Part shown: positions 40,426 through 49,711 of the stretch, piece after piece
Layout: every line of letters starts with the position of its first letter
How positions within the stretch are numbered: position 1 is the stretch's first letter
Assembly: GCA_902798385.1 (NCBI GenBank)
Contig: CADBWK010000005.1
Span: 1-64,000, forward strand
DNA: 64,000 nt
From: an uncultured Bacteroidales bacterium
GTDB taxonomy: Bacteria > Bacteroidota > Bacteroidia > Bacteroidales > Paludibacteraceae
Direction: 5' to 3'
The notes under the pieces: model-generated
What the model saw: the letters and a program-made list of their open reading frames with translations, nothing else
The model's database searches: none
What the model was told of the DNA's origin: nothing
Translations under genes and position numbers: made by a program

Positions 40426-41775
40426 ATGATTATTGAGCAATTGGAAATATTACGGCGGCGGGACATGCGGGATGTGTTTACGTTCACCATCGATCCGGCT
40501 GATGCGAAGGATTTTGACGATGCGCTGTCCTTCGCGGTGGTGAATGAAGAAGACCAATCACCAATATACCAAATTGGTGTCCACATCGCCGATGTGTCGT
40601 TCTACGTGCGCCCGGGAACGAAGGTAGATGACGAGGCGTACCAGCGCGGGACGTCCGTTTATCTGGTAGATCGCGTACTGCCGATGTTGCCCGAAGAACT
40701 CTGTAACAACAAGTGCTCGCTGCGGCCCGGAGAAGACAAACTCTGCATGTCCGTGGTCTTCACGATGGACGACCACGCGCGCGTGATTAAATATAAGGTG
40801 TGCCGCACCGTTATCCGCTCCGATGCCCGGCTTAACTACGACCAGGCCCAGGACATCATCATGGCAAATCAGACTGACGAGACACTAACGAGAGAGAATC
40901 GGAACGGACTTATCTCGGAGGCTTTGCGTACCCTTAACCACCTTGCGCAGCTGATGCGTGCCGAACGATTAGCCAACGGCGCACTGGCGATAGAGCAGGA
41001 TGAGATGCGGTTCAAACTCGACGAAAAGGGACATCCTACAGAGATATACTTCGAGTCCCCGAACGAGGCGCATCATCTGATCGAGGAGTTCATGCTGCTC
41101 GCCAACAAAACAATCGCCAAAGCCGTAGGCTCCGGACGACCCTTCGTTTACCGTGTCCACGACCTGCCGGATAGCGAGAAACTCGACGAAGTGGAGGCGT
41201 TCAAATCAAAAATCAAAAATCAAAAATCGAAAAGGACTTCCCGATACTCGGGGAAGTCCGCCGAAGGTCTCCGCCGTGCGATCGAGATGCTGACCATCCG
41301 TGCGCAAGCCAAAGCCGTCTATTCCACCTATAATATTGGTCACTACGGCCTCGCTTTTACACACTACACGCATTTCACTTCGCCGATCCGCCGCTACCCG
41401 GATCTAATGGTACATCGGCTCGTGGAGAAATACATCCTGACAGGCAAGAAAGTGGAGATGAACCGCGAAGAAATGGAGATGATGTGCGAGCATTGTTCGG
41501 CGTGCGAACAGGCGGCAGCGCAGGCAGAACGCGATTCGGTCAAGATGTACCAAGCCCTCTGGATGAATGATCATATAGGCGAGATCCACACCGGCTACGT
41601 CTCCGGCATCACCGATTTCGGGCTCTTTATCCAACTGGACGGTAACCGCTGCGAAGGGCTGATCCATATATCCAAGATCGGAGACATCAAACGCTATCAA
41701 TTAGGCGACCAAGTGACCGTCAAAGTGGTGCAAGTGGACGTAAATCGCAGCCAAATTGATTTTGAGTTTGCATAA
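40426..41775 (+). CDS. RNase R-like exoribonuclease, RNB plus S1 only
   Basis: A 449-residue 3'-5' exoribonuclease. The RNB domain begins almost at once with the metal-binding motif TIDPADAKDFDDALSF, continues with YQIGVHIADVSFYVRPGT and HFTSPIRRYPDLMVHRLVEK, and a C-terminal S1 domain (about 380-449) follows. RNase R normally has about 200 more N-terminal residues with two cold-shock domains; these are absent, and the promoter 70 nt upstream argues against an unseen extension. Between VEAF and LRRAIEML the family-variable segment is replaced by a repeat-encoded stretch KSKIKNQKSKRTSRYSGKS. The catalytic residues appear intact. Confidence 0.88.
   Translation: MIIEQLEILRRRDMRDVFTFTIDPADAKDFDDALSFAVVNEEDQSPIYQIGVHIADVSFYVRPGTKVDDEAYQRGTSVYLVDRVLPMLPEELCNNKCSLRPGEDKLCMSVVFTMDDHARVIKYKVCRTVIRSDARLNYDQAQDIIMANQTDETLTRENRNGLISEALRTLNHLAQLMRAERLANGALAIEQDEMRFKLDEKGHPTEIYFESPNEAHHLIEEFMLLANKTIAKAVGSGRPFVYRVHDLPDSEKLDEVEAFKSKIKNQKSKRTSRYSGKSAEGLRRAIEMLTIRAQAKAVYSTYNIGHYGLAFTHYTHFTSPIRRYPDLMVHRLVEKYILTGKKVEMNREEMEMMCEHCSACEQAAAQAERDSVKMYQALWMNDHIGEIHTGYVSGITDFGLFIQLDGNRCEGLIHISKIGDIKRYQLGDQVTVKVVQVDVNRSQIDFEFA
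41203..41259. repeat. In-frame repeat plus hairpin inside the RNase gene
   Basis: Three to four AAATCAA units (41203-41233) are followed by a perfect 9-bp stem GGACTTCCC (41234-41242)/GGGAAGTCC (41251-41259). The frame is kept throughout. Confidence 0.85.
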
Positions 41776-41788
41776 AAACGCATAAAAT

Positions 41789-41819
41789 TTGCATATGTGC
41801 AAAATATTTTGTAATTTTG
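41789..41819 (+). promoter_or_regulatory. Promoter of the 244-residue barrel gene
   Basis: TTG 41789-41791, 20-nt spacer, TAATTTTG 41812-41819, about 20 nt before the ATG at 41840. Confidence 0.75.
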
Positions 41820-41839
41820 CACCCAAAATTACTACGGAT

Positions 41840-42574
41840 ATGAAAAAACTCTTCGTTCTGATCACATTTTTTGCCTTGTGCGTGTGTGCGCATGCGGAAA
41901 CCATAATTCTGCGTACGGGTGCGCGCGTAAAAGGGACTATCGTCTTCCAGAATGAGGAAGTCGTCATCGTGAAGAATGCCGAAGGGGCGCGTTTCCAGTA
42001 CCCGCGTGCGGACGTGGAGACTATCCTGACCGAGGATGTGGAGGAAGAGCAGGTGGCGGAGCAGGAAGAACAGAAGCATATCAAGACCACGAAGAAAGCG
42101 CAGATTGTGCTGGAGGCAGCCGGTGGCCCGACCTATATGCCGAATACCAAAATCGGCGGAGCGTTCAGCGTGGACTTGCTCGTAGGTAGCCATCATATCG
42201 GCGACCGACATATCTTCATCGGTGGCGGCCTTGGTTACCACGGTATTTTCATGGGTGCCAACAAGTTCAATTTCCTGCCGATCCAAGTCGCGCTTCGCAT
42301 GCCGTTCATGGAAGCGAAACATGCGCCTACTTTCGGCGCTTCGATCGGTTACGGCATCGCGCTGAGTAAGTCCTACGTCGGCGGTATCTACGCCGGCATC
42401 GATTTCGGTTACCGCTATCAGATCAACCCCAAGTCCGCCATCACGCTGAGTGCGTTCGTGCAGTTCCAGCAGGCGAAAGCCGAAACGACAGAAGTGGTTG
42501 AGGAAACTGTGTTTACGAATAAGACGGGTTGTAACTTCCTGACGCCCGGTATCAAGTTTGCCCTGTACTTCTAA
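41840..42574 (+). CDS. Exported outer-membrane beta-barrel-like protein
   Basis: A 244-residue protein with a signal peptide (MKKLFVLITFFALCVCAHA), a short N-terminal beta domain TIILRTGARVKGTIVFQNEE, an acidic Glu-rich linker (about 65-90) and then Gly/aromatic-rich strands ending FLTPGIKFALYF, as in an 8-10 stranded barrel. No specific family is recognised. The start at 41840 follows the promoter; upstream extension would cross it. Its TAA shares one base with the next gene's ATG (TAATG). Confidence 0.75.
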   Translation: MKKLFVLITFFALCVCAHAETIILRTGARVKGTIVFQNEEVVIVKNAEGARFQYPRADVETILTEDVEEEQVAEQEEQKHIKTTKKAQIVLEAAGGPTYMPNTKIGGAFSVDLLVGSHHIGDRHIFIGGGLGYHGIFMGANKFNFLPIQVALRMPFMEAKHAPTFGASIGYGIALSKSYVGGIYAGIDFGYRYQINPKSAITLSAFVQFQQAKAETTEVVEETVFTNKTGCNFLTPGIKFALYF

Positions 42575-42753
42575 TGGCGAAAGCTCCGCGCGAACATAGA
42601 GTTTCTATTCTGCTGAACGACAGCGAGCAGCGTATCCTCGATCGTTTCTGCGACCGGTACGGGGTGCGTAACCGCAGCCGATTGGTGCGCGAGACCCTCA
42701 TGCGCGCCATCCTCAAGAAGATGGACAACGATCAGCCGACACTTTTTGATTAG
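42574..42753 (+). CDS. Ribbon-helix-helix-like small DNA-binding protein
   Basis: A 59-residue protein, MAKAPREHRVSILLNDSEQR onward, with a beta-strand RVSILLND followed by two helices (SEQRILDRFCDRYG and SRLVRETLMRAILKKM), the pattern of Arc/MetJ ribbon-helix-helix domains. It ends DNDQPTLFD. The ATG overlaps the preceding stop (TAATG), so translation is coupled. Such small proteins in Bacteroidota are often called conserved hypotheticals; a local regulatory role is inferred. Confidence 0.75.
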   Translation: MAKAPREHRVSILLNDSEQRILDRFCDRYGVRNRSRLVRETLMRAILKKMDNDQPTLFD

Positions 42754-42756
42754 CAT

Positions 42757-42787
42757 CAAAAAAAACGCCTCCCGTCAAGGAGGCGTT
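42757..42787 (-). terminator. rpoD terminator
   Basis: Minus-strand hairpin AACGCCTCC-TTGACG-GGAGGCGTT followed by a T-run, immediately after the rpoD stop. Confidence 0.88.
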
Positions 42788-42791
42788 ACTG

Positions 42792-43652
42792 TTAACCAAG
42801 GTAAGTCTGCAAGATATGACTGCGTTGGCCGGAGTTGAGTTTGCGGATGGCTTTCTCTTTGATCTGGCGCACACGCTCGCGGGTGAGATGCAGTTCATCG
42901 CCGATCTCCTCCAGCGTCTTCTCGGGTGTACCGATACCAAAGAACTTGCGTAAGATATCCGCTTCGCGGGGGGTGAGAGTAGCCAGCGCGCGGCTGATCT
43001 CGGTAGAGAGCGACTCATTAATAAGGCCACGATCCGCGTTAGGCGAATCCTCGTTGACCATCACGTCGATCAGACTGTTGTCCTCTCCTTCCACAAACGG
43101 CGCGTCCACACTCACATGGCGACCGGACATCTTCAGCGTCTCCGCAATCTTATCCACCGGGATATCCAGCATCTCTGCCAGCTCTTCGGCACTCGGCTTG
43201 CGCTCGTTCTCTTGCTCGAAACGCTGATAAGCCTTGTTGATCTTGTTCATTGAACCGACCTGGTTGAGCGGAAGACGTACGATACGACTCTGCTCAGCCA
43301 ATGCCTGCAAAATAGATTGACGGATCCACCAAACGGCGTAGGAGATGAACTTGAATCCTCGCGTTTCATCGAATTTCTCGGCAGCTTTGATCAGACCCAG
43401 GTTGCCTTCGTTAATCAAGTCCGGAAGGCTCAAACCTTGATTCTGATACTGCTTCGCTACCGACACTACAAAGCGTAGATTGCTGCGAACCAGTTCCTCC
43501 AACGCAGCACGGTCTCCATTACGGATACGTCCTGCCAATTCCACTTCACGATCCACGGTAATCAGATCCTCTCGACCGATCTCCTGGAGATACTTGTCCA
43601 GACTCGCTGACTCACGATTGGTGATAGATTTTGTAATTTTTAATTGACGCAT
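42792..43652 (-). CDS. rpoD: Primary sigma factor RpoD/SigA (Bacteroidota type)
   Basis: A 286-residue group 1 sigma factor that recognises the TTG/TAnnTTTG promoters seen across the window. Region 1.2 ([17 protein letters not shown]), region 2 ([20 protein letters not shown]), region 3 and region 4 ([32 protein letters not shown]) are complete; the long N-terminal region 1.1 and the non-conserved region are absent, as is normal for this phylum. The start at 43652 matches the usual [11 protein letters not shown]. It lies 16 nt downstream of tRNA-Arg with no separate promoter seen. Confidence 0.97.
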   Translation of the reverse strand: MRQLKITKSITNRESASLDKYLQEIGREDLITVDREVELAGRIRNGDRAALEELVRSNLRFVVSVAKQYQNQGLSLPDLINEGNLGLIKAAEKFDETRGFKFISYAVWWIRQSILQALAEQSRIVRLPLNQVGSMNKINKAYQRFEQENERKPSAEELAEMLDIPVDKIAETLKMSGRHVSVDAPFVEGEDNSLIDVMVNEDSPNADRGLINESLSTEISRALATLTPREADILRKFFGIGTPEKTLEEIGDELHLTRERVRQIKEKAIRKLNSGQRSHILQTYLG

Positions 43653-43668
43653 AGTCTTGTGTATTATG

Positions 43669-43742
43669 TGATTCGGGCGGGATTCGAACCCGCGACCCAC
43701 AGCTTAGAAGGCTGTTGCTCTATCCAACTGAGCTACCGAACC
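43669..43742 (-). tRNA. tRNA-Arg (anticodon UCU)
   Basis: A full cloverleaf can be folded: acceptor GGTTCGG/CCGAATC, D-arm GCTC..GAGC, anticodon stem ACAGC/GCTGT with loop CTTCTAA (anticodon TCT) and T-arm GCGGG-TTCGAAT-CCCGC. The CCA end is not encoded. Confidence 0.95.
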
Positions 43743-43772
43743 CCTGCGCCTCCACGGCGCGCAAAAAGCGCG

Positions 43773-43803
43773 CAAAGGTACTGCTTTTTTTTCAATTACG
43801 CAA
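43773..43803 (-). promoter_or_regulatory. Promoter of tRNA-Arg (and probably rpoD)
   Basis: Minus strand: TTG 43801-43803, 20-nt spacer, TACCTTTG 43773-43780, about 25-30 nt before the mature tRNA 5' end. Confidence 0.75.
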
Positions 43804-43841
43804 GAAAAATCGTACTTTTACGGCTTTTTATGTGCTTTTTT

Positions 43842-44156
43842 TTACAAAAGGGCATCAAAAAGTTGTGCCAAATCCTGTTTTCTGCACGCTCCAACATGAC
43901 GATTAACGAGTTCGCCGTTGTTGAAGAAGAGCATCGTCGGGATGTTCATGATGCCGTACTCCTCGCAGGTGTCGGGGTTGTCATCCACGTTCAGCTTGCC
44001 GACTACCACGCGACCGTCGTACTCGTTGCTCAACTCTTCGAGGATCGGGAGCATCATCTTACACGGGCCACACCAGCCTGCCCAGAAATCTACTACTACC
44101 GGTTTGCCTGACGCAATCACATCCTTGATGTTAGCGTCTGTAATTTCTACTGTCAT
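43842..44156 (-). CDS. trxA: Thioredoxin
   Basis: A 104-residue thioredoxin with the redox motif WAGWCGPCKM and the cis-Pro region MNIPTMLFF; size and fold features are typical. It reduces cytoplasmic disulfides. It follows the Clp ATPase gene by 2 nt and is the last gene of the long manC-to-trxA minus-strand run. Confidence 0.97.
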   Translation of the reverse strand: MTVEITDANIKDVIASGKPVVVDFWAGWCGPCKMMLPILEELSNEYDGRVVVGKLNVDDNPDTCEEYGIMNIPTMLFFNNGELVNRHVGACRKQDLAQLFDALL

Positions 44157-44158
44157 AC

Positions 44159-46420
44159 TTATATCTTTTTAATGGTTATTTTTTTCTGATTCGGTCTGCG
44201 CAACAGGATATCCGTCAGCGGATCCTCCAGATAGGTCTGTACGGCCCGTTTCACCGGTCGTGCACCGTTCTTGCTGTCCAGACTCTTGTCCACCAGCTGG
44301 TCGATCGCCTCATTGGAGACGGCGAGTCGGTGTCCCTGTTTGCGCAGTCTCTGTTGTAACTGTCCCACCTCGATACGCACGATCTGCGAGATGCTGTCTT
44401 TGCTCAGCGGTTCGAAGGTCACCACATTATCGATACGGTTGACAAACTCCGGCGGGAACTGCTTCTGCAGCGCCTTGAGCAAGGTGGCGTTGATGCGCTT
44501 CTGATCCATCTCGCCCGCATCAAAACCGATACCTGCGCCGAACTCCTGCACCTGACGCGTACCCACATTACCCGTGAGCACGATGATCGTGTTTCGGAAA
44601 TCGACATTATGTCCCTGCCGGTCGGTCAAACGGCCTTCATCCAATACCTGCAACAGCACGTTGAAGATATCCGGATGGGCTTTCTCTATCTCATCGAAGA
44701 GGATGATCGAGTAGGGTTTACGCCGCACCGCCTCGGTCAACTTACCGCCGTCCTCGTGCGCTACGTATCCCGGAGGCGCCCCCACGAGCAGACTCGCCGT
44801 GTGTTTCTCCATATACTCGGACATGTCGAAGCGCACGATGGCATCCTTGCTGCCGAACATCTCCTCCGCCAGACACTGCGCCAGATAGGTCTTGCCTACG
44901 CCGGTCTGACCGAGGAAGAAGAACGTACCGATCGGTCGCTTGGGATCGCGCAGACCGAGTCGGCTGCGTTGGATAGCACGCACGACGGTCTCCACGGCCG
45001 TGTCCTGACCGATCACGCGATGTTTGATCGAGTCAGCCATCGTACGGAGTCGTTCGGTCTCGGCGGTCGCCACGCGCTGAACGGGCACACCGCTCATCAT
45101 GCTGACTACTCCTGCGACATCTTCCGTCGTGATGATATAGGGGGCTTCTTGCTTGCCTTGCTGCGCATGACTGCGTGCACCTACCTCATCCATCACATCG
45201 ATCGCTTTGTCGGGGAAAGCGCGGTCGGTGAGATAGCGCTCACTCAACTCGACGCAGGCTTTAATGACGGCTTCGGTATAAACGACGTGGTGATATTGGG
45301 CATAATGTTCGCTTAAGCGCCGAAGGATACCAACGGTCTCTTCGCCGGTCGTCGGGCGTACGATCACTTTCTGGAAACGGCGCTCGAGTGCCCCGTCTTT
45401 CTCGATAGACTTGGCATACTCCGCCGTGGTGGTCGCACCGATACATTGCACCTCGCCGCGCGCCAACGCCGGCTTCAGGATGTTCGCTGCATCCAGCGAT
45501 CCCGAGGCGTTGCCCGCACCGATGAGCGTGTGGATCTCATCGACGAAGAGGATGATCTCCGGGTGATCGCGCAGCTCCGTGATCACCTGTTTCATGCGCT
45601 CCTCGAACTGACCGCGGTAAGTCGTACCGGCTACCATCGAGGCGATATCGAGCGTGATGATCCGTTTGCCTTTGAGTGCACCGGCATCCTCGCTGACGAT
45701 CCGCGTCGCCAAGCCCTCTACGATAGCGGACTTGCCCACACCCGGTTCCCCGAGCAGGATGGGGTTGTTCTTCTTGCGGCGACTGAGGATCTGCAGCACG
45801 CGTTCGATCTCTGTCTCGCGTCCCACCACAGGATCTAACTTACCCTCTTTGGCTTGTAGCGTCAGGTCTCGACCGTATTTGTCAAGCGCGGTGGTCTTGC
45901 TTTTCTTTCCTTTCGGTGTCTCGCGCTGCGGCTGCCAATTGGACTCGTTGACATCGCCCGCCGGCTCATTCCCTTCCTGCGGATACTCAATCGACTCGTG
46001 CGGTTGGTTATAGGCCTCGACGAGTTTGTCGTACGTGATCTGCCATTCGCGCTCGAGGTAGATAGCCGTCTTGTTGATGCGCTCGCGCAGGATCGCCATC
46101 AGCATATGTACGGTGCAGACGGCTTCGCTGCGGTACTCGCGACTGATACCTTCCGCGATGCGGAAGATACGCTCGGTACTGGCGCTGAGTGGCAAGTTCT
46201 GCGGCTTCTCTGCCCCCCGTACGGAGTTCTCGATCGCTTCTCTGGCCTGATCCGGCTGGAAACTCATTTGAGTCAGTAAGTCGTACGCCGATCCTTCCCC
46301 CAAACGGCAGATTGCCAAGAGCAAGTGCGCGGCTTCTACGGACTCGCTGTTCAAACGTTCCGCCTCTTCTTGCGCATATAGAATAACCTTGTTTGTGTTC
46401 TGTGATACAATCATCATCAT
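44159..46420 (-). CDS. clpA: ClpA-like AAA+ unfoldase of the Clp protease
   Basis: A 753-residue double AAA+ ATPase feeding substrates to ClpP. The Clp N-domain (1-145) is followed by AAA1 with Walker A GEPGVGKSAIVEG and Walker B IILFVDEIHTLIG, then AAA2 with LGQTGVGKTYLAQ and SIILFDEIEKAHPDIF. The IGF tripeptide in FGAGIGFDAGEM fits a ClpP-docking loop. There is no UVR domain and length is near 750, so ClpA type rather than ClpC. The start is one of three consecutive ATGs. Confidence 0.92.
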   Translation of the reverse strand: MMMIVSQNTNKVILYAQEEAERLNSESVEAAHLLLAICRLGEGSAYDLLTQMSFQPDQAREAIENSVRGAEKPQNLPLSASTERIFRIAEGISREYRSEAVCTVHMLMAILRERINKTAIYLEREWQITYDKLVEAYNQPHESIEYPQEGNEPAGDVNESNWQPQRETPKGKKSKTTALDKYGRDLTLQAKEGKLDPVVGRETEIERVLQILSRRKKNNPILLGEPGVGKSAIVEGLATRIVSEDAGALKGKRIITLDIASMVAGTTYRGQFEERMKQVITELRDHPEIILFVDEIHTLIGAGNASGSLDAANILKPALARGEVQCIGATTTAEYAKSIEKDGALERRFQKVIVRPTTGEETVGILRRLSEHYAQYHHVVYTEAVIKACVELSERYLTDRAFPDKAIDVMDEVGARSHAQQGKQEAPYIITTEDVAGVVSMMSGVPVQRVATAETERLRTMADSIKHRVIGQDTAVETVVRAIQRSRLGLRDPKRPIGTFFFLGQTGVGKTYLAQCLAEEMFGSKDAIVRFDMSEYMEKHTASLLVGAPPGYVAHEDGGKLTEAVRRKPYSIILFDEIEKAHPDIFNVLLQVLDEGRLTDRQGHNVDFRNTIIVLTGNVGTRQVQEFGAGIGFDAGEMDQKRINATLLKALQKQFPPEFVNRIDNVVTFEPLSKDSISQIVRIEVGQLQQRLRKQGHRLAVSNEAIDQLVDKSLDSKNGARPVKRAVQTYLEDPLTDILLRRPNQKKITIKKI

Positions 46421-46451
46421 TTCCCTAAACTCTAATCTCTAATCCCTAAAC
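46421..46451. repeat. Degenerate tandem repeat, CTCTAATCCCTAAA type
   Basis: Four imperfect units of TCYCTAAAC/TCTAAT fill the whole clpA-porin gap. Confidence 0.75.
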
Positions 46452-46452
46452 G

Positions 46453-48396
46453 TTAATTATAGAAGTGCCATGCCAAGCCTGCTCGGAACACATCCCTATT
46501 GGTCGGATAGCCCGGCATGGTCAGATAGTCAATATTCTTTTTCATAAACAATCTGTTTATGTGCTGGTACTGTACGAAGAACCGCAAGTGGATCGATCGT
46601 ACGTAGAAGTTCGCATAGACGTTCATCCACGGGTAGTTACCCACTTTGACGTCCTGTTGGGTAGCGAACATGCTGGTTGCCGGACAGAGTACCGGCGCAT
46701 GATAGCGCGTGAAATAGCGCAAGTCCACACCGATCTGTGCGTCGAGCGCCCTGAACCACGTGCCGTGATAATAGAGTCGATGCTGCAGGATAGCTACCGG
46801 TACAGGCATCACGCTGTCGTTCGTGCTATGCTGGATGATGACTCTGTTTTCTAAGTTCACCCACGGGGTGGTGAGATCCAATCCTACATCGCCCGTGATG
46901 ATCTGTACATTCCCTTTGTACTGCCTCGGTTTCCAGTCGGAAGCGGAGGTGTAAATGGGGTTCGTGATGTTCTCAAAACTGAAATCGATCCGCGGCTTGA
47001 GCCATTGGTAGCCGTAGGCTACGGTCGCCCCTCCGAGGAAACGATAGGTGAAACCGAAATCGTTGTCCCAGATGAGATGGTTGGAGCGGTAGTGCTGCAG
47101 GTACCAACTCGGCGTCACGCTCTTGGCATACGCGCGCGCCTCGATGGAGAGCGGGTACTTGCCTGCCATGAACCGCGTCTGCAGGCGTCCGTTCACATCG
47201 AACTCACCGATCTTGTAGCCCAGCACGCACACTTTGCCCTCTACGTTATAGTGCACGTTCGCCCCGCTATGCTTATAGATCGATCCGCCAACGAAGGTGT
47301 TGTTCGTCCACTTATAGGCGTAGATGCTGTCGTAGGGGATGCTGTCATCCACGAGGAACCGCTGGCATTCGTTCATAGCGAAGGCCGTGATACCGAACTT
47401 CAGTTTCGTGTTATACGCTTCGCATAACGTGACGGCGAGCGAGTTACGGATCGTGAGCACGTCCGTCGTGTCGTGCGTGGAGATAGAGTCGTAGTAAATC
47501 TGCGAGTAGAAGGCCGTGTCGGTATTCTTCTCAATATACCGGCGGTTGGAGTTATTGCACTCGAACAGATGACTGAAAGTCATCAGCGGGATGTACTCCA
47601 CTTTGACCGTGTCACGTTTGACCGGACGTCCCTCTTCGATCACCTCGATCGTGTCGTGGTACTCGCGCTCCTTGGTGATGGCATACTGGTTATGCAGGAA
47701 ACCGCTCAGATAACGGTATCCGGTCATGGCGTTGAGGTTCACCGGCATGTCCTCCGGATCGAGGGTACTGCCTAAGTCCTCCGTGTCCTTGAGACCACCG
47801 TTGTCAAAGCTGTTGAGCTGACTCCAACTGAAGGCGGCGTGCATCGAGTAATGTGCTCCGTTATAACTGCCCCATACCGACCCTCGGAAGAGCTTACCCG
47901 CCGTGTTGGCATAGTGTCCGGCGGAGTTGAGGTAGTCCATCTCCAGACCTAAGTTCAAGGCCTTGTTGATATTGCCCGTGAACAGAAAATCGACGTCGTT
48001 CTCTTCGTGTCCGGTCACAAAACCTTTCTTGTACGCGACGGTCGAGAAAGGCGTCGTCGTATTGAAGAACCGCTGTTGCTGCGGCGTGACGACATAGGGT
48101 GTCAACGTCCATGCGAAGGGATCGTCGATCGTATAGAGTCGGTCGTTGACGACGCGACTCTCGATAGGGGAGACGAGGACGTTGCCGTTCGTGACACTGC
48201 TGATAGAGTAGAGCTGCTGCACATCAACATCGTGGTAGTTGAGCATCACGGTGTCGGCAAACGGGATCGTGTCCGCCACAGCCGTGTAACCCGGCATCTG
48301 CCAGGTCTTCACCTCTGTACGGATACGAGGCTGCTTGGCAGCGGCCACAAGGGTCGCTGCCAACAGCACTAATACTATCCAACTACGTTTAAACAA
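46453..48396 (-). CDS. Putative porin of the Bacteroidota outer membrane
   Basis: A 647-residue exported barrel. Signal segment MFKRSWIVLVLLAATLVAAA precedes a short periplasmic part, then many long amphipathic strands rich in Tyr, Phe and Gly, e.g. HYSMHAAFSWSQL, GFTYRFLGGATVAYGYQWL and the terminal RAGLAWHFYN, ending in aromatic-polar residues as outer-membrane proteins do. The layout fits the 'putative porin' family of this phylum. It sits between the GH57 gene (3 nt) and clpA; a link with glucan handling is possible but unproven. Confidence 0.78.
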   Translation of the reverse strand: MFKRSWIVLVLLAATLVAAAKQPRIRTEVKTWQMPGYTAVADTIPFADTVMLNYHDVDVQQLYSISSVTNGNVLVSPIESRVVNDRLYTIDDPFAWTLTPYVVTPQQQRFFNTTTPFSTVAYKKGFVTGHEENDVDFLFTGNINKALNLGLEMDYLNSAGHYANTAGKLFRGSVWGSYNGAHYSMHAAFSWSQLNSFDNGGLKDTEDLGSTLDPEDMPVNLNAMTGYRYLSGFLHNQYAITKEREYHDTIEVIEEGRPVKRDTVKVEYIPLMTFSHLFECNNSNRRYIEKNTDTAFYSQIYYDSISTHDTTDVLTIRNSLAVTLCEAYNTKLKFGITAFAMNECQRFLVDDSIPYDSIYAYKWTNNTFVGGSIYKHSGANVHYNVEGKVCVLGYKIGEFDVNGRLQTRFMAGKYPLSIEARAYAKSVTPSWYLQHYRSNHLIWDNDFGFTYRFLGGATVAYGYQWLKPRIDFSFENITNPIYTSASDWKPRQYKGNVQIITGDVGLDLTTPWVNLENRVIIQHSTNDSVMPVPVAILQHRLYYHGTWFRALDAQIGVDLRYFTRYHAPVLCPATSMFATQQDVKVGNYPWMNVYANFYVRSIHLRFFVQYQHINRLFMKKNIDYLTMPGYPTNRDVFRAGLAWHFYN

Positions 48397-48399
48397 GGA

Positions 48400-49668
48400 T
48401 TACTTTTTCGCCTTCTTCAACTTCTCGTTGAGTTTCTGAATCTCCTCCTCTTGATTGCGGATGGTCTTCAGCAACTCATTGAGCTCTTCGTTCTCGATCG
48501 TGGTCGGATACTGCTCCTCGACGCTCTGCAGGAAGTCAGACAGCACGTTCATATAGTTGATGAACGCATCGTAAGCGGACTCAAACTGCGTCTCGCCCTG
48601 ATCGATATGATTCATGTAATGGAGGTAGTTCACATCCTGCAGACGCAGCCAGTTGGTCTTGATGTTCTTGCCTTGGCAGAGGTTCACACGCTCGGTGACT
48701 GCATAGAGTTTGTTCAATGCCTCTTGTTGCAGATCATTACCGGTGTAAACGCTCAGGTCTTTGGCCTCACCGCTCCAGGTCAACGGATACGGACTGGACA
48801 GTACATCCTCCGCAGCGAGTTTCTTAGCGGCCTCGGCCGGCGTGATGAAGCCCATCTCGCGCTCCAATGCGAAGTACGGCAGCGCCTTGAGGAAGTCGAA
48901 GATACCTGTACCGGCGTTCTGACGAACACCGAAAGTCTCAGCACCTACCCATATATTGATGATGTCCTCGCCTTCGGGCAGTGCCTTGAGTTGGTCGGCG
49001 TATTTCTCTGCGTCGATGGGGAAGTTAGCCCAACCCGGATCAGAGAAATGGAAGCTGAGTTCGTCGCTTAAGTTCGTGTTACGCAGCAGCACTTTCATCT
49101 TCGGTGCACCGGCACTCTGATAAACCTTATTCGGGGTCTTCCAGCTGATGACATGCTTGGCACCTTCGGTGAGGATAGCCTTGTAACCCAACTTATTGAG
49201 GTTATATGCCGTCTCGTCGGTGTAGAGCAACTCGGTGTTCCATACGCTCTGTGCCTTCACGCCGAGGATGGACTCAAGCAGGTCGCCTTGGAACTTCAGT
49301 TGACGCTTGAACTCATCGCCGTTAAACTCCGAAGCAAGCGAATAAGCGTACGGGGTAGCGAGGAACTCGACACACTTGGTAGCGGCCAACTCCTTAAGAA
49401 TATCGATCATCTCGGGGTTGAACTGCTCGAACATCTCGATCATCGTTCCGCTCACGCTCAGGGCGCAGTGGAATTTACCCTTACTGAGGTTGATCATGTC
49501 CTTGATGGTCTGGCACAGCGGCAGATACGAGGTCTGTACAAGCCAGTTTACATGCTCTTCGGTAGCCATGTCATCGTAGTAGTAATGATCATGACCGATC
49601 TCAAAGAAACGATAGCGCTTCAGACGATACGGTGTGTGCATCTGGAAGCATAAACATATATTTTTCAT
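48400..49668 (-). CDS. Glycoside hydrolase family 57 (alpha-amylase/branching type)
   Basis: A 422-residue cytoplasmic GH57 enzyme acting on alpha-glucans. The N-terminal CLCFQMHTPYRLKRYRF (His of the first conserved region) and the nucleophile region AQSVWNTELLYTD are diagnostic; ILTEGAKHVISW follows. The C-terminal 60 residues form a coiled-coil-like helix (NEELNELLKTIRNQEEEIQK). Together with the adjacent GT4 and debranching enzyme it forms the cluster Bacteroidota use for storage polysaccharide. Whether it hydrolyses or branches cannot be read from sequence. Confidence 0.92.
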   Translation of the reverse strand: MKNICLCFQMHTPYRLKRYRFFEIGHDHYYYDDMATEEHVNWLVQTSYLPLCQTIKDMINLSKGKFHCALSVSGTMIEMFEQFNPEMIDILKELAATKCVEFLATPYAYSLASEFNGDEFKRQLKFQGDLLESILGVKAQSVWNTELLYTDETAYNLNKLGYKAILTEGAKHVISWKTPNKVYQSAGAPKMKVLLRNTNLSDELSFHFSDPGWANFPIDAEKYADQLKALPEGEDIINIWVGAETFGVRQNAGTGIFDFLKALPYFALEREMGFITPAEAAKKLAAEDVLSSPYPLTWSGEAKDLSVYTGNDLQQEALNKLYAVTERVNLCQGKNIKTNWLRLQDVNYLHYMNHIDQGETQFESAYDAFINYMNVLSDFLQSVEEQYPTTIENEELNELLKTIRNQEEEIQKLNEKLKKAKK

Positions 49669-49677
49669 AATGCTATT

Positions 49678-49709
49678 AAATTTACAATTTACAATTTACA
49701 ATTTCCAAT
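49678..49709. repeat. Degenerate tandem repeat, ATTTACA type
   Basis: Four units AATTTAC(A) and a variant AATTTCC fill the GT4-GH57 spacer up to 2 nt from the GT4 stop. Confidence 0.85.
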
Positions 49710-49711
49710 GC

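Noticed and set aside
40426-41775. RNase R-like gene as a truncated pseudogene
   Set aside because: A good promoter lies 70 nt upstream and all catalytic motifs are intact, so a short functional form is more likely.
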